Below, piece after piece: positions 23,883-32,314 of a stretch of 64,000 nucleotides of DNA. The notes under the pieces were generated by a model. That model had not been told where the DNA came from. It ran no database searches and was given only the letters and a program-made list of their open reading frames with translations. Numbering within the stretch: the stretch's first letter is position 1; the number at the start of each line of letters is the position of its first letter. Source of the DNA: Rs1 sp036960485 (GTDB taxonomy: Bacteria > Pseudomonadota > Gammaproteobacteria > Pseudomonadales > Balneatricaceae); assembly GCA_036960485.1 (NCBI GenBank), contig JBALXS010000011.1, forward strand, positions 1 through 64,000, in the 5' to 3' direction. Position numbers and translations under genes: made by a program.

Positions 23883-24467
23883 ATGAAAAATAACACTGAA
23901 GCTAAAAGTTTGAAAAAACAACTTCAATCTCATTACGTGCAGCAGCACTTAACTAGTGAGCAGTTATTAAGATTGCAACGCTTACAAGAAACCTCGCCTA
24001 TTACTGCCCCTAAAACACATGCTCCTATCAAAGTAATCAGCGCAATTGCCGCCAGTGCGGTGTTAGCAGTAGTTGGCTATTTATTTTTTTTAACCGGCCA
24101 AGATTACAGTGCAATATCGAAACAAATTGCCTATAACCATAACAGTAAAATGCAAATGGAAGTATTCAGTCCAGAGTTGCAAACGGTTCAAGGGCACCTC
24201 AATAAACTGGGTTTTGATTTGATTTCTTCATCCAAAATAAATAAAGATACCTGGCAATTAATTGGCGGGCGATACTGTAATATAAATGGAAAAATTGCAG
24301 CTCAAATGAAATTAAGACACTCTGAAACTAAAGCCATTTATACTTTCTATCAAGCGAAAGTCGCCGGGAATGTTATCGATAACCTAAACGGTGATGAAAC
24401 AGCAGTGGATGGGGTTAAAATTAAACTTTGGCGTGAAAAAGGCTTATTAATGGGCCTAGCCTTTTAA
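23883..24467 (+). CDS. probable single-TM anti-sigma factor
   Basis: This 194-residue protein has a lysine-rich cytoplasmic N-terminus (1-45), one transmembrane helix (about 49-68, AIAASAVLAVVGYLFFLTGQ) and a periplasmic domain of about 120 residues. That domain contains a Cys in GGRYCNINGKIAAQMKLRHS, in a pattern seen in small anti-sigma-associated periplasmic domains. It starts one base after the sigma gene stop, which points strongly to an anti-sigma role. It lacks the zinc HXXXCXXC motif of ZAS anti-sigma factors. The assignment rests mainly on gene order and topology. Confidence 0.75.
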   Translation: MKNNTEAKSLKKQLQSHYVQQHLTSEQLLRLQRLQETSPITAPKTHAPIKVISAIAASAVLAVVGYLFFLTGQDYSAISKQIAYNHNSKMQMEVFSPELQTVQGHLNKLGFDLISSSKINKDTWQLIGGRYCNINGKIAAQMKLRHSETKAIYTFYQAKVAGNVIDNLNGDETAVDGVKIKLWREKGLLMGLAF

Positions 24468-24550
24468 ACTCTGCCTTGCCTTACAAAAGCTCTAGCTTTG
24501 GAGGTCGCTGCTGTATTATTAAAGAGAAAAGAAGCGCACTTGGCTTTGTA

Positions 24551-25153
24551 TCAACCTCTGGCAATAACCACTGCAGCACCTATAATCCCTACTCCTAGAG
24601 ACCTGCCAATAATATTGGCTATTTTCGATACATTGACATAATCAAACACTTTTTTCCCAATTAAGCCGTAAAAGTTCATCACAAAAAATAAGCACAACAG
24701 CTTGAGCCCACCGAAATATAAAATATCTTCTAAGAAATAATCAACCCGCGTAAAGTTTGGAAATAGCGCTAAGAAAAACAATAAGGCTTTAGGATTTGAT
24801 AAAGAAGTAAACACCCCTTGTAGGTAAACTTTCCAATACTTTTTGGGCTTAGCACCAACCAATGCCTGTTGCTTACCAATGCCATAGCGGCAAATTTTAT
24901 AGCCCATAAAGGCTAAATAGGCCGCTCCCAAATAGCGTAACGTTTCAAAAGCCGCAGGGGATTGTGTAATCAGTAAGCCCAAGCCTGTTGCTACTAAGCT
25001 AATCCAAATAAAATTAGCGCTGAGCAAGCCAAGAATTGCCGTTAACACATAGCGATAGCCAAAAGCAGATTGATAAAGCACGAACAACATAGCCGGCCCA
25101 GGTGTAAACTCCAACAACAGTGTTACCGCTAAAAATTGCAACGTTAGTTCCAT
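24551..25153 (-). CDS. LysE-family amino-acid exporter
   Basis: The 200-residue integral membrane protein has the LysE/RhtB layout of about six helices. The N-terminus holds LLLEFTPGPAMLFVLYQSA, the family's 'PGP' motif, and then GLLSANFIWISLVATGLGL and LGAAYLAFMGYKI. SNPKALLFFLALFPNF is the second conserved motif. It would export amino acids or homoserine-lactone-like solutes across the inner membrane. It is the first of three consecutive minus-strand genes in reading order reversed, with 127 bases to the GNAT gene, so not clearly an operon. The substrate is unknown. Confidence 0.92.
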   Translation of the reverse strand: MELTLQFLAVTLLLEFTPGPAMLFVLYQSAFGYRYVLTAILGLLSANFIWISLVATGLGLLITQSPAAFETLRYLGAAYLAFMGYKICRYGIGKQQALVGAKPKKYWKVYLQGVFTSLSNPKALLFFLALFPNFTRVDYFLEDILYFGGLKLLCLFFVMNFYGLIGKKVFDYVNVSKIANIIGRSLGVGIIGAAVVIARG

Positions 25154-25216
25154 TATTCATTTGCCCTTATCTGTAATTATTAAGTTAACGCGTTATAAAC
25201 CTACCTATCCAGCTCG

Positions 25217-25270
25217 TATCTAATAACTTAGTTCGTAGCTCGCAATTCGCAGCTTTTAACTCGTAACTCG
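25217..25270. repeat. degenerate 7-base-phased repeats
   Basis: Between the LysE and GNAT genes the sequence runs as imperfect heptamers related to CTCGTAA, TTCGCAG and CTCGCAA in constant 7-base phase. The same kind of word (AGCGAGT, TGCGAGT, ACTCGAT) recurs in 49033-49125. No coding or hairpin explanation is apparent. Confidence 0.6.
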
Positions 25271-25280
25271 CCCCTTTCAT

Positions 25281-25784
25281 CTACAAACCAACAACTGTAC
25301 TGCGCCGCTCTAATAAAATCACATCACGCCATACACCTTGCATTTTTCCAAGTCCTTCCCTGCGCCCGATCACTTTAAAACCAACACTTTTATGTAGCGC
25401 GATACTCGCGCTATTTTCTGGAAAAATGGCCGCTTGTAATGTCCAAAAACCTAGTGTTTCTGAATGTTCTATCAATGCTTTAAAAAGCTTTTTACCCACA
25501 CCGCGCCCTGTCGCGTCAGTGGCAACGTAGATACTAATTTCAGCTACACCACTATAAATATCACGCGATGAGATAGCAGACAACCCAGCCCAACCTAATA
25601 GCTGTGGCGTTGAACAAGTATTGTGCTGCGTGATAACTAAAGTGGTGTCTTCTATCATTGAGCTTTGCCACTGTAACCAGCTTTTTCGCTGTGCTTGAAA
25701 TGTCGCGTTGCCCGTGGCAATTCCCTGCTGATAAATATCTTGTACTTGCTCGAAATCAGCTTCTGTAAAGCGGCGTATATCCAT
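25281..25784 (-). CDS. GNAT N-acetyltransferase (phosphinothricin acetyltransferase-like)
   Basis: The 167-residue GNAT protein has the acetyl-CoA motif A in AEISIYVATDATGRGVGKKL (R/Q-x-x-G-x-G/A is RGVGKK), preceded by GWAGLSAISSRDIYSGV. It ends with ENSASIALHKSVGFKVIGRR (motif B). The YSGVAEISIYV pattern is that of the phosphinothricin/methionine-sulfone acetyltransferase (PAT/MnaT) group, which N-acetylates amino-acid analogues in the cytoplasm. It lies between the LysE exporter and the phosphatase gene on the same strand. The true substrate is not known. Confidence 0.88.
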   Translation of the reverse strand: MDIRRFTEADFEQVQDIYQQGIATGNATFQAQRKSWLQWQSSMIEDTTLVITQHNTCSTPQLLGWAGLSAISSRDIYSGVAEISIYVATDATGRGVGKKLFKALIEHSETLGFWTLQAAIFPENSASIALHKSVGFKVIGRREGLGKMQGVWRDVILLERRSTVVGL

Positions 25785-25920
25785 AATGTATCGGTAATTA
25801 GCTCTTTTGAGAGTCCAGCTTTATCATCGCGCCTGCATCTTTGCTGAACTGTGTTAGTTAATATAAATGTGCTTAACAGTATGCTTTTTCACTTAAGGTT
25901 TATACATTAAGACCTATACC

Positions 25921-26394
25921 TTAAGTTCTATCCCCTAAACTAGCCTTTTGATAACTATTTATAAAGCTGCGTTGTACATTCGTTTCAGGCCCAGCCGCTG
26001 CTAGAGCAACTTGTTCAGCAGCTATTATTTTCTCGATGCCTAGTTCATACAGTAAACAAATCGCTGCACAACCTGTTCGCCCAATCCCCGCGGCGCAATG
26101 TATCAAAATATTTTCGCCTTGCTTGAGGTACTTACTAAACTGGTACAGCACTTGTGCGTATTGTTGCTGATTACTAGGAGTTGAAAAATCTTCTATTTCA
26201 TATATTTCGAGCCCGCAATTTAAGCTATCCTGCTCAATTGCAGCGGCGTAATCTGGCGATTTTACTAAAATCTCACTGATGGCGGTTAAGCACAATATAT
26301 GCTGGATATTAAACTGTTCACTCGCCTCTTTAAAATCTAACCAACGCTCTTTGCGCCCAGGCATACTATGTAGGTAAATATTGCCTTTATGCAT
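25921..26394 (-). CDS. dual-specificity-type protein phosphatase
   Basis: This 157-residue phosphatase of the cysteine-based DSP/PTP-like superfamily has the P-loop HCAAGIGRTGCAA (catalytic Cys in HCX5R) and an upstream Asp candidate in EIEDFSTPSNQQ as the general acid. The N-terminus MHKGNIYLHSMPGRKERW matches small bacterial members that begin with an 'IYLHSMPGR' strand. The ATG at 26394 is chosen over a TTG at 26451, whose extra 19 residues do not look conserved. It would dephosphorylate a phosphoprotein or small phosphoester in the cytoplasm. Confidence 0.82.
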   Translation of the reverse strand: MHKGNIYLHSMPGRKERWLDFKEASEQFNIQHILCLTAISEILVKSPDYAAAIEQDSLNCGLEIYEIEDFSTPSNQQQYAQVLYQFSKYLKQGENILIHCAAGIGRTGCAAICLLYELGIEKIIAAEQVALAAAGPETNVQRSFINSYQKASLGDRT

Positions 26395-26606
26395 GGTCGT
26401 TATCTGTCTAAACACTAGCCTGCTTTCCTTAAAATCTATTATCAAAAACAAGCAGATGATAATATCACCGCTATCTTTTTTGTGTCAGTATTTAAGCATA
26501 ATACTTTCACCAAAATATGCAAAAGCTGAGACAAAAAATGACTTTCAACTTCAACATTTTTAATAATTATTAATAACAACAAATAATAGCGGAATTATTT
26601 TTAAAT

Positions 26607-27830
26607 ATGGAAAATAAAATATGTGTGGTTGGCGCTGGTATTGTCGGCATATCTTGCGCCATAGCGTTACAAAGAGATGGTCATAAAGTTATACTCATTG
26701 ATAAAACAGGACCCGCTGCGGGTGCTTCTTTTGGCAATGCTGGCGCTATTGTTAATGGTTCTTGCGTGCCTACAGCAACCCCTGGCATTATGCTAAATGC
26801 TTTAAAGATGTTAATCGCCAAAGGCCCGCTATCAATATCACCGCGACACATCGCTAGCTTAACTCCTTGGTTAATGCAGTTTACTCTACAAAGTAGCCAA
26901 AAAAATTATCAGCATAGCGCTACTCATTTACATGCGTTAACAACCCAAGCCTCAGCAAGTTGGCAGCAGCTATTGTCATCCACGGATTGCAGTGATTTAT
27001 TTAAAAACACTGGCTGGCTAAAATTGTATGAAACAACTAAGTGCTTTAATCAAAACTTAGCCGCACGTGAGTTAATGACGCAAAAAGGTACGCCTTTTGA
27101 ACAGCTAAATGCTGCTGAAATTCAAGATATTGAACCCAACTTAGCTCCCATTTTCAAACACGCAACTTTTCAAGATGATTGCCATTTCATCACCAATCCA
27201 GAGCGCATGTTGCAACAGCTAACAGCGCACTTTATTGCCAATGGTGGTGCTTTTAAAGCGATACAAGTGACTGATATTAATTTATCAAAACAACGCCCTA
27301 AAATCACCTCATTGCAAGGTGATTTTTATCCACAAAAAATAGTACTGGCTGCAGGTGCGTGGTCGACCCGTTTAACCAAAGGGTTAAACTATAAAGCGCC
27401 ATTAGAGGCTGAACGCGGTTATCATTTAATGATGCCAGCAACGACAGATATTAAGCGCCCTATTGTGAATTGCGATCAAGGTTTTGTGATTTGCCCAATG
27501 GAAACTGGATTAAGATTAACCAGCCAGGTTGAATTAGCAACGGTTGACGCCCCTGCTGATTACACTAAAATACGGACATTCATGCCACAAGTTAAGCGCA
27601 TGCTGCCTAGTGCACAATTACAAGAGCAGTCCTGCTGGATGGGAGCAAGACCTTCACTACCAGATTCTCTTCCTATTATTAGCCAGTGGTCTGAGCAGGT
27701 TTATTTTGCGTTTGGCCACCAGCATTTAGGCTTAACGCTCGGCCCTATTACCGGCGAATTAATCGCTGATTTAGTAGCGCAGCGCCCTACTAAAATTGAT
27801 GTCGCCGCCTACAGACATGATAGGTTTTAA
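26607..27830 (+). CDS. D-amino-acid dehydrogenase-like FAD oxidoreductase (DadA-like)
   Basis: This 407-residue DAO-family flavoprotein has the Rossmann motif VVGAGIVGISCAIALQRDGH at about residues 6-25, followed by LIDKTGPAAGASFGNAG, the GASxGNAG loop of the DadA group. WMGARPSLPDSLPIISQWSE and FAFGHQHLGLTLGPITGELI near the end form the C-terminal FAD-binding signature. It deaminates D-amino acids (or proline-type substrates) with electrons going to the respiratory chain. There is no signal peptide. It stands alone between divergent and convergent neighbours. It is the second DAO-family protein in the window and belongs to a different subgroup from the one at 16404. Confidence 0.9.
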   Translation: MENKICVVGAGIVGISCAIALQRDGHKVILIDKTGPAAGASFGNAGAIVNGSCVPTATPGIMLNALKMLIAKGPLSISPRHIASLTPWLMQFTLQSSQKNYQHSATHLHALTTQASASWQQLLSSTDCSDLFKNTGWLKLYETTKCFNQNLAARELMTQKGTPFEQLNAAEIQDIEPNLAPIFKHATFQDDCHFITNPERMLQQLTAHFIANGGAFKAIQVTDINLSKQRPKITSLQGDFYPQKIVLAAGAWSTRLTKGLNYKAPLEAERGYHLMMPATTDIKRPIVNCDQGFVICPMETGLRLTSQVELATVDAPADYTKIRTFMPQVKRMLPSAQLQEQSCWMGARPSLPDSLPIISQWSEQVYFAFGHQHLGLTLGPITGELIADLVAQRPTKIDVAAYRHDRF

Positions 27831-27895
27831 GCTGTCATACTAGGCACTGGCAGTTTTTATTTGAAGCTATAACGAAGCTGTCATTGCTATATATA

Positions 27896-28345
27896 TTAGC
27901 TAGTGCTGAGGTCCCACTGGTAGATATTATCCCATTCTTGAATTTCAATTTGCTTAAAGCCTTGCTTGATATAAAAATTATTCGCAGGGCTTTCTTTTAA
28001 AGCACCAAGGCGCAAAGGTAACTGCTTTTGTTGCGCTTGCTGCTGTAGCTCCTTTATTATTTGTGCACCGATACCACCGCCTTGATGAGGAGTATCGATA
28101 TACAAATGATCTACCCAGAGATGATCCCGCTTTTCAAGCAGCACATAAAAGCCAAGTAATTGCTGATTAGTAACTATTTTGTAGGTATAAGGTGCATTAA
28201 AGTTTTTCACAAAACGCTCACGAGCACGCACTGCGTCAAAACGACCTAGCACCTCAAGGCTTGGGCGCATAGCGCGAATTCTTAAGGCCACTAAATCTTC
28301 TAAATCACTGTCATCTACTAACAAAAACTGCATTCGCTCACCCAT
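27896..28345 (-). CDS. GNAT N-acetyltransferase
   Basis: This 149-residue GNAT protein has motif A at VDHLYIDTPHQGGGIGAQII (QGGGIG is the acetyl-CoA loop) and a motif-B Asn/Tyr pair in NNFYIKQGF. The N-terminal VALRIRAMRPSLEVLGRFDA is the substrate-side helix of the family. It is cytosolic; the substrate is unknown. It is the last of three tandem minus-strand genes (DMT exporter, DUF2799 lipoprotein, GNAT). A second ATG at codon 5 is an alternative start. Confidence 0.86.
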   Translation of the reverse strand: MGERMQFLLVDDSDLEDLVALRIRAMRPSLEVLGRFDAVRARERFVKNFNAPYTYKIVTNQQLLGFYVLLEKRDHLWVDHLYIDTPHQGGGIGAQIIKELQQQAQQKQLPLRLGALKESPANNFYIKQGFKQIEIQEWDNIYQWDLSTS

Positions 28346-28389
28346 CTGCTTAATCGCTTTGTAACTTTCTAATTTGTAACTGTGTCATT

Positions 28390-28419
28390 TCTAATCCACA
28401 CAGCTCTAATCCACATAGC
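28390..28419. repeat. 15-bp tandem duplication
   Basis: TCTAATCCACACAGC is followed at once by TCTAATCCACATAGC, one difference in 15. It ends at the stop codon of the DUF2799 gene. It is a recent small duplication in the spacer between two cotranscribed genes. Confidence 0.8.
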
Positions 28420-28979
28420 TACCAGAACCCTGCAGATCTCGCACTCTGCTCCAATCTAAATAAGTCCAGCTCTAGAAGCTGCAAATCTAATTTTAGACTT
28501 AAGCGGTCAATGTATTGATAAACATGCTTATCTTTCTTAAGTTTGTTATCTTTCTCTTGATCCTTGTTACGCTGTAAGGAGCTTATTTCACTCTTGAGGC
28601 TACGTATTTCTGCTTTTTTATCATACAGCTTACGCCCCATTCGATAAGCTTCCAAAAACGGCCTGTCATCAAGCGTGCTACAAGTATTGCGATAATAATC
28701 TCCAGCCATGCCATAACGCCAACCTGATTGTGGGCTACAAAACTTTTTTATACCTTGTAACCAACCCTCTTTATACGCTTCAAAATCAGGCGTAATAGCA
28801 TATTCTTGGCAAGCCTCGGTGTGCTCAGCAACAAAGCTAGATTTATTGCCATCCAGTGCATTATCAAAGCCTAAGTCGTACCAGTTAGCACTAATACACT
28901 GGGCTTGATTTAGGGTTGCACACCCAGCTAACACTAATAAAACCATACTTAAGATAATTTTAAACGTTAGATTTAGCAT
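28419..28979 (-). CDS. DUF2799 lipoprotein
   Basis: The 186-residue product has a lipoprotein signal peptide (hydrophobic IILSMVLLVLAGC with lipobox LAGC at about residues 16-19). The mature part begins ANWYDLGFDNALDGNKSS and has EACQEYAITPDFEAYKEGWL and KKFCSPQSGWRYGMAG, which are the conserved cysteine and aromatic motifs of DUF2799 proteins. A lysine/glutamate-rich coiled-coil-like stretch (about 120-160, EIRSLKSEISSLQRNKDQEK) follows. It is an outer-membrane or periplasm-facing lipoprotein. It begins 15 bases after the DMT exporter gene. Function unknown. Confidence 0.85.
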   Translation of the reverse strand: MLNLTFKIILSMVLLVLAGCATLNQAQCISANWYDLGFDNALDGNKSSFVAEHTEACQEYAITPDFEAYKEGWLQGIKKFCSPQSGWRYGMAGDYYRNTCSTLDDRPFLEAYRMGRKLYDKKAEIRSLKSEISSLQRNKDQEKDNKLKKDKHVYQYIDRLSLKLDLQLLELDLFRLEQSARSAGFW

Positions 28980-28994
28980 CTTTAAAATTTCCTC

Positions 28995-29936
28995 TTACGC
29001 ACTCGCTTTGCTGGCCAATAATTTTTTCCCTACGACCACCAGTAATATCCCACCGAGTATTAAAATAGCCGACACCAATAAACGATTAGTCAGTGCTTCA
29101 TTAACGAAGAGAACCCCTCCAAGCGCTGCGATAACTGGAACAAGTAATTGCAACACAGCCGCTTGCATGGTTTTTAATGAACGCAGTGCTATATACCAAA
29201 TAGTGTAACCAACCCCAGAAGTAAGTGCACCCGAAGCCACCGCGAGCATTAAGCCTTGGGCTGAAAAATAGTATCCCTCATAATTGTAAAACGCTAACGC
29301 GAGTATAAAGGGCGTAGTGCGTAGAAAGTTAAAGCTAGTGTCACGCAGCGGGTCTTGGGTTTTCTTGCCTGCTAATGTGTAATATCCCCAGGCGACACCT
29401 GCAATAGTCATCAATACCAACCCTTGCATAGATGGCGCTGAAACTCCTGGTAGCATCAAATATGCAAAGCCTGCGAACGCTAATGCCACCCCAATCCATT
29501 CAGTATAATGTAGTTTATTACCGTTATAGATTGATACTCCAATCATAGTCATCTGCACTACACCAAATAATATAAGTGCTCCAGTGCCGGTTTCTAACGA
29601 TATGTATGCATAAGAGAAGCCAGCGGCATATAAAAACAGCATGATCGCGGCAAACCAGCTTCCGTTTGATTTAACGCCACTTTCGTTGGGTGCTTTACCC
29701 GCTGTTTTTTGTATTAACGAGCGTATCCAAAAAATCAATAGCAAGGCAGCAATCCCTGAAGCTAAACGCACGATCGTAAAGCTGCCGGCATCAATTGCCG
29801 CGCCATCTACGCGCATCTCTAACGCTAGCCTGCAAAGCACTGAATTGGCGGCAAAAGCGGTGAGCGCTAGCAGTGTATAAAAAACAGTTTGTAATATATT
29901 GCTAGTTGATACACCAGTAGCAGTGTTGTTGGGCAT
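28995..29936 (-). CDS. DMT-family (EamA) transporter
   Basis: This integral membrane protein of about 313 residues has ten hydrophobic helices in two EamA repeats. Signals include FTIVRLASGIAALLLIF and VQMTMIGVSIYNGNKL in the first half, and GVAWGYYTLAGKKTQDPL and ALTSGVGYTIWYIALRSLKT in the second. Such transporters export or import small metabolites. The ATG at 29936 is chosen; a longer frame uses a TTG at 29954 without support. It lies directly before the DUF2799 gene in the same direction (15 bases), so a small operon is likely. Confidence 0.9.
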   Translation of the reverse strand: MPNNTATGVSTSNILQTVFYTLLALTAFAANSVLCRLALEMRVDGAAIDAGSFTIVRLASGIAALLLIFWIRSLIQKTAGKAPNESGVKSNGSWFAAIMLFLYAAGFSYAYISLETGTGALILFGVVQMTMIGVSIYNGNKLHYTEWIGVALAFAGFAYLMLPGVSAPSMQGLVLMTIAGVAWGYYTLAGKKTQDPLRDTSFNFLRTTPFILALAFYNYEGYYFSAQGLMLAVASGALTSGVGYTIWYIALRSLKTMQAAVLQLLVPVIAALGGVLFVNEALTNRLLVSAILILGGILLVVVGKKLLASKASA

Positions 29937-30404
29937 AAGTAGATCTCTGTACAAAAGAAGGATTTGCGCAGGATTATCCTTGAGTTAGCTTATATATGCA
30001 AAATTGTGCGCTATTAAAATTGCCTGCTGGCACTTTCCAAGATCATTTTTAGCTGCATGATTTTCTTATATAAGGGTAAAAAGTAAGTCGCGCTAAACAA
30101 AACCGATCAGCACTAATAATTTAGCGTCTGAATCTCTATTTTAGGTAATTAATACTGGCATTAGTGCTGCTAGAAAAGGGGGTTTACTTAGTGGAAAATA
30201 ATTATTTTTCGCTTAAAAAAAATAAACCTCAGCTGATTAATCAAATGAGGTTCAAATCAGCTTGATAATATAAACGAACCCCTCAAGTGAACAGCCGTAC
30301 TGAAAATATTGATTTAAGCACCTTCGCAAACCACTCAACAAAAACCTTAGCTTATTTAGGAGCCTGTCCTCAAATAGCCTCCTAGCAGCCTATAATGGTA
30401 GCCA
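29937..30404. other. intergenic gap, terminator only
   Basis: The gap between the DMT exporter start and the hydroxylase stop holds no gene. It contains the minus-strand terminator above and AT-rich promoter-type sequence for the exporter. Nothing else is recognised. Confidence 0.6.
30211..30252 (-). terminator. factor-independent terminator on the minus strand
   Basis: Read on the minus strand, AACCTCA (30252-30246) pairs with TGAGGTT (30231-30225) around a 14-base loop and is followed by ATTTTTTTT. It would end transcription of the hydroxylase-like gene at 30405, about 150 bases downstream of its stop. A second weaker stem (GGAG/CTCC near 30360-30385) lies between. Confidence 0.65.
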
Positions 30405-31067
30405 TTAAATGGGCAAAGTAACGACGATATGAGTGCGATCGTAAAAGCCACCATTCATTGCTGAATGATACCCTCTTGTATCGGTAAAATAGACCGAACC
30501 ATCTGCTGGAAGGTGTGTGCAATGATTGTTAACAACAAACAGTGAACCTGGATTACTGATGATTGGGATATGTAATCTCGGCTCTGGATCACGATGCCAA
30601 TGATTACAACAGTGCTCCGCTTTGGAGAGGATCCTCATACGGCCGATCGGAAATAATTCACTTAACTTGTGATGCACATATTCAAAGTATGTGCCTGCAA
30701 ATTCAGGTACAAACTCACTAAATGCAGCTTCATCAACGGGCTCTTCAACCTGCTCCTCGGTGTAACTATTATCAGCTCTTAACCAATATTGCCCTGATAT
30801 ATCATTACCTGACAGCTTTTGTATGCCAGGTCGTTGAGTCAGAGATATTGCACCAAACCCCTGATCAAGCTCCGCTCCCACATATTTCGCGCTGGCGGTA
30901 ACTGTCTCAAGTGCCTCTTGTAATTTAACAATATCAAACTTTAGATCCAAACTTTGAATGCCCGGCCCAGAGACAAACCCAGCGACTTTATGGGTATCTG
31001 GAATCTGTGCAAGCCAGCTTTTCATTTTGCTTTTATCATCGATTTCTTGTTGTTGAGTATGATTCAT
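30405..31067 (-). CDS. aspartyl/asparaginyl beta-hydroxylase-like 2OG oxygenase
   Basis: The 220-residue protein has the non-heme iron motif of the Asp/Asn beta-hydroxylase cupin family. HWHRDPEPRLHIPI gives His158 and Asp160, His201 is in GYHSAMNGG, and Arg211 lies in RTHIVVT as the 2-oxoglutarate anchor. LSELFPIGRMRILSKAEHC leads into the core. It would hydroxylate an amino acid, peptide or protein using Fe(II), O2 and 2-oxoglutarate. The ATG at 31067 is chosen over an upstream TTG. It is divergent from the LysR gene at 31270 (202-base gap), an unusual pairing for this family. The substrate is unknown. Confidence 0.8.
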   Translation of the reverse strand: MNHTQQQEIDDKSKMKSWLAQIPDTHKVAGFVSGPGIQSLDLKFDIVKLQEALETVTASAKYVGAELDQGFGAISLTQRPGIQKLSGNDISGQYWLRADNSYTEEQVEEPVDEAAFSEFVPEFAGTYFEYVHHKLSELFPIGRMRILSKAEHCCNHWHRDPEPRLHIPIISNPGSLFVVNNHCTHLPADGSVYFTDTRGYHSAMNGGFYDRTHIVVTLPI

Positions 31068-31269
31068 TGCAGGATTATCCAATTAACGTTGTTAGTTTCA
31101 AATGAATCTGGAGATTACAACTATCATCATTTTTTCTAAAGCTATTTAAATTGATAACTTGATTATTTAATCTGATCAATATAAATTTATTTTGCTATAA
31201 TTTACTACTTTAGATGCTTATTTATCAACTTTACTAATTAACTTCACTAATCAAGGGTATAAAATAGCT

Positions 31270-32157
31270 ATGCGTAGAATGATCCCCTCAACCATGGCTT
31301 TACAATGCTTTGAAGCCGCTGCACGCAATGCAAGCTTTAATCAAGCAGCAAGAGAGATGTCACTAAGCCAAGGCGCAATAAGTCGCCAAATAAAATTACT
31401 TGAAGAGTATCTAGAACATGAGTTGTTCATACGTATTAAACAACGAGTCGTGTTAACCGAAGCTGGGCACCTTTATTTTGATGAAATATCGACATTGCTA
31501 CAGTCTTTGGAAGCATCAACCATAAAAATAAAATCATTTAATCAATTAACAGGTAGTCTCAATGTTGGCTGCTATCCAACACTTGGCACGCGTTGGTTGT
31601 TGCCCTATTTACTTAGATTTGGGAACAGTAAATCCGCGTTTAGTGTTAATTCAATTACCTATCAAGATAACACCCAATTAGATGAAAACCTGATAGATAT
31701 TGGCATCATTCACGGTGACCCACCTTTCAAAGGATTACATGCACAATGGTTAATGCCCGATGATATGGTCGCGGTTGCATCACCTTCACTCATTCCTTCC
31801 CCTCTAGAGGACCTTTTAGAACTATTTGAGCATCGCCATATTTTTCATGTAACTAGACCTCAGTCTTGGCGTATTTGGCTAGATGGACAAAATAGGCAAG
31901 ATATCAAACTACAAGGCGGCGGATTATCGTTTCCGCAATTTGATATGGTGATTGAAGCAACAATTGCCGGCTACGGCATTGGGTTATTACCGCTTATTTT
32001 GATAGAGAAAGAACTAAAAAACGGTACTCTAATATTGGCCCATCCTCATATTTCAAGAACTGATAGCGCCTATTATCTAGTCACTCCAGTAAAAAAATCG
32101 GCAATACCTAAGATTAATATGTTTCGTGACTGGCTGATAAAAGAAGTTTCATCATAA
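31270..32157 (+). CDS. LysR-family transcriptional regulator (GcvA-like)
   Basis: The 295-residue product has a wHTH at about residues 8-67 (CFEAAARNASFNQAAREMSL then SQGAISRQIKLLEEYL) and a ligand domain from about 90 (GSLNVGCYPTLGTRWLLPYL). It is the GcvA-like type. It faces away from the beta-hydroxylase-like gene and is its probable regulator. The intergenic region contains ATTGAT and ATCAAT about 19 bases apart as a possible LysR-type half-site pair (31151-31181). The ligand is unknown. Confidence 0.92.
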   Translation: MRRMIPSTMALQCFEAAARNASFNQAAREMSLSQGAISRQIKLLEEYLEHELFIRIKQRVVLTEAGHLYFDEISTLLQSLEASTIKIKSFNQLTGSLNVGCYPTLGTRWLLPYLLRFGNSKSAFSVNSITYQDNTQLDENLIDIGIIHGDPPFKGLHAQWLMPDDMVAVASPSLIPSPLEDLLELFEHRHIFHVTRPQSWRIWLDGQNRQDIKLQGGGLSFPQFDMVIEATIAGYGIGLLPLILIEKELKNGTLILAHPHISRTDSAYYLVTPVKKSAIPKINMFRDWLIKEVSS

Positions 32158-32173
32158 GTTTAGAGTAGGGTTA

Positions 32174-32192
32174 AGTTTTCAACGTGAAAACT
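32174..32192. terminator. short hairpin after LysR gene
   Basis: AGTTTTCA, loop ACG, TGAAAACT: a perfect 8-bp stem 17 bases after the LysR stop codon. No long T-run follows, so it may be a weak terminator. Confidence 0.45.
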
Positions 32193-32314
32193 ATTACCAG
32201 TAAAGATCAATTTTTCTATTGATACAAAAAGGAATTCCAGCTCAAACTGTGCATCCTTTCATCAACGAACCCAATTTTGTATTTAGCCCTCTTCTTGTTA
32301 ATTTTACCTTTAAA

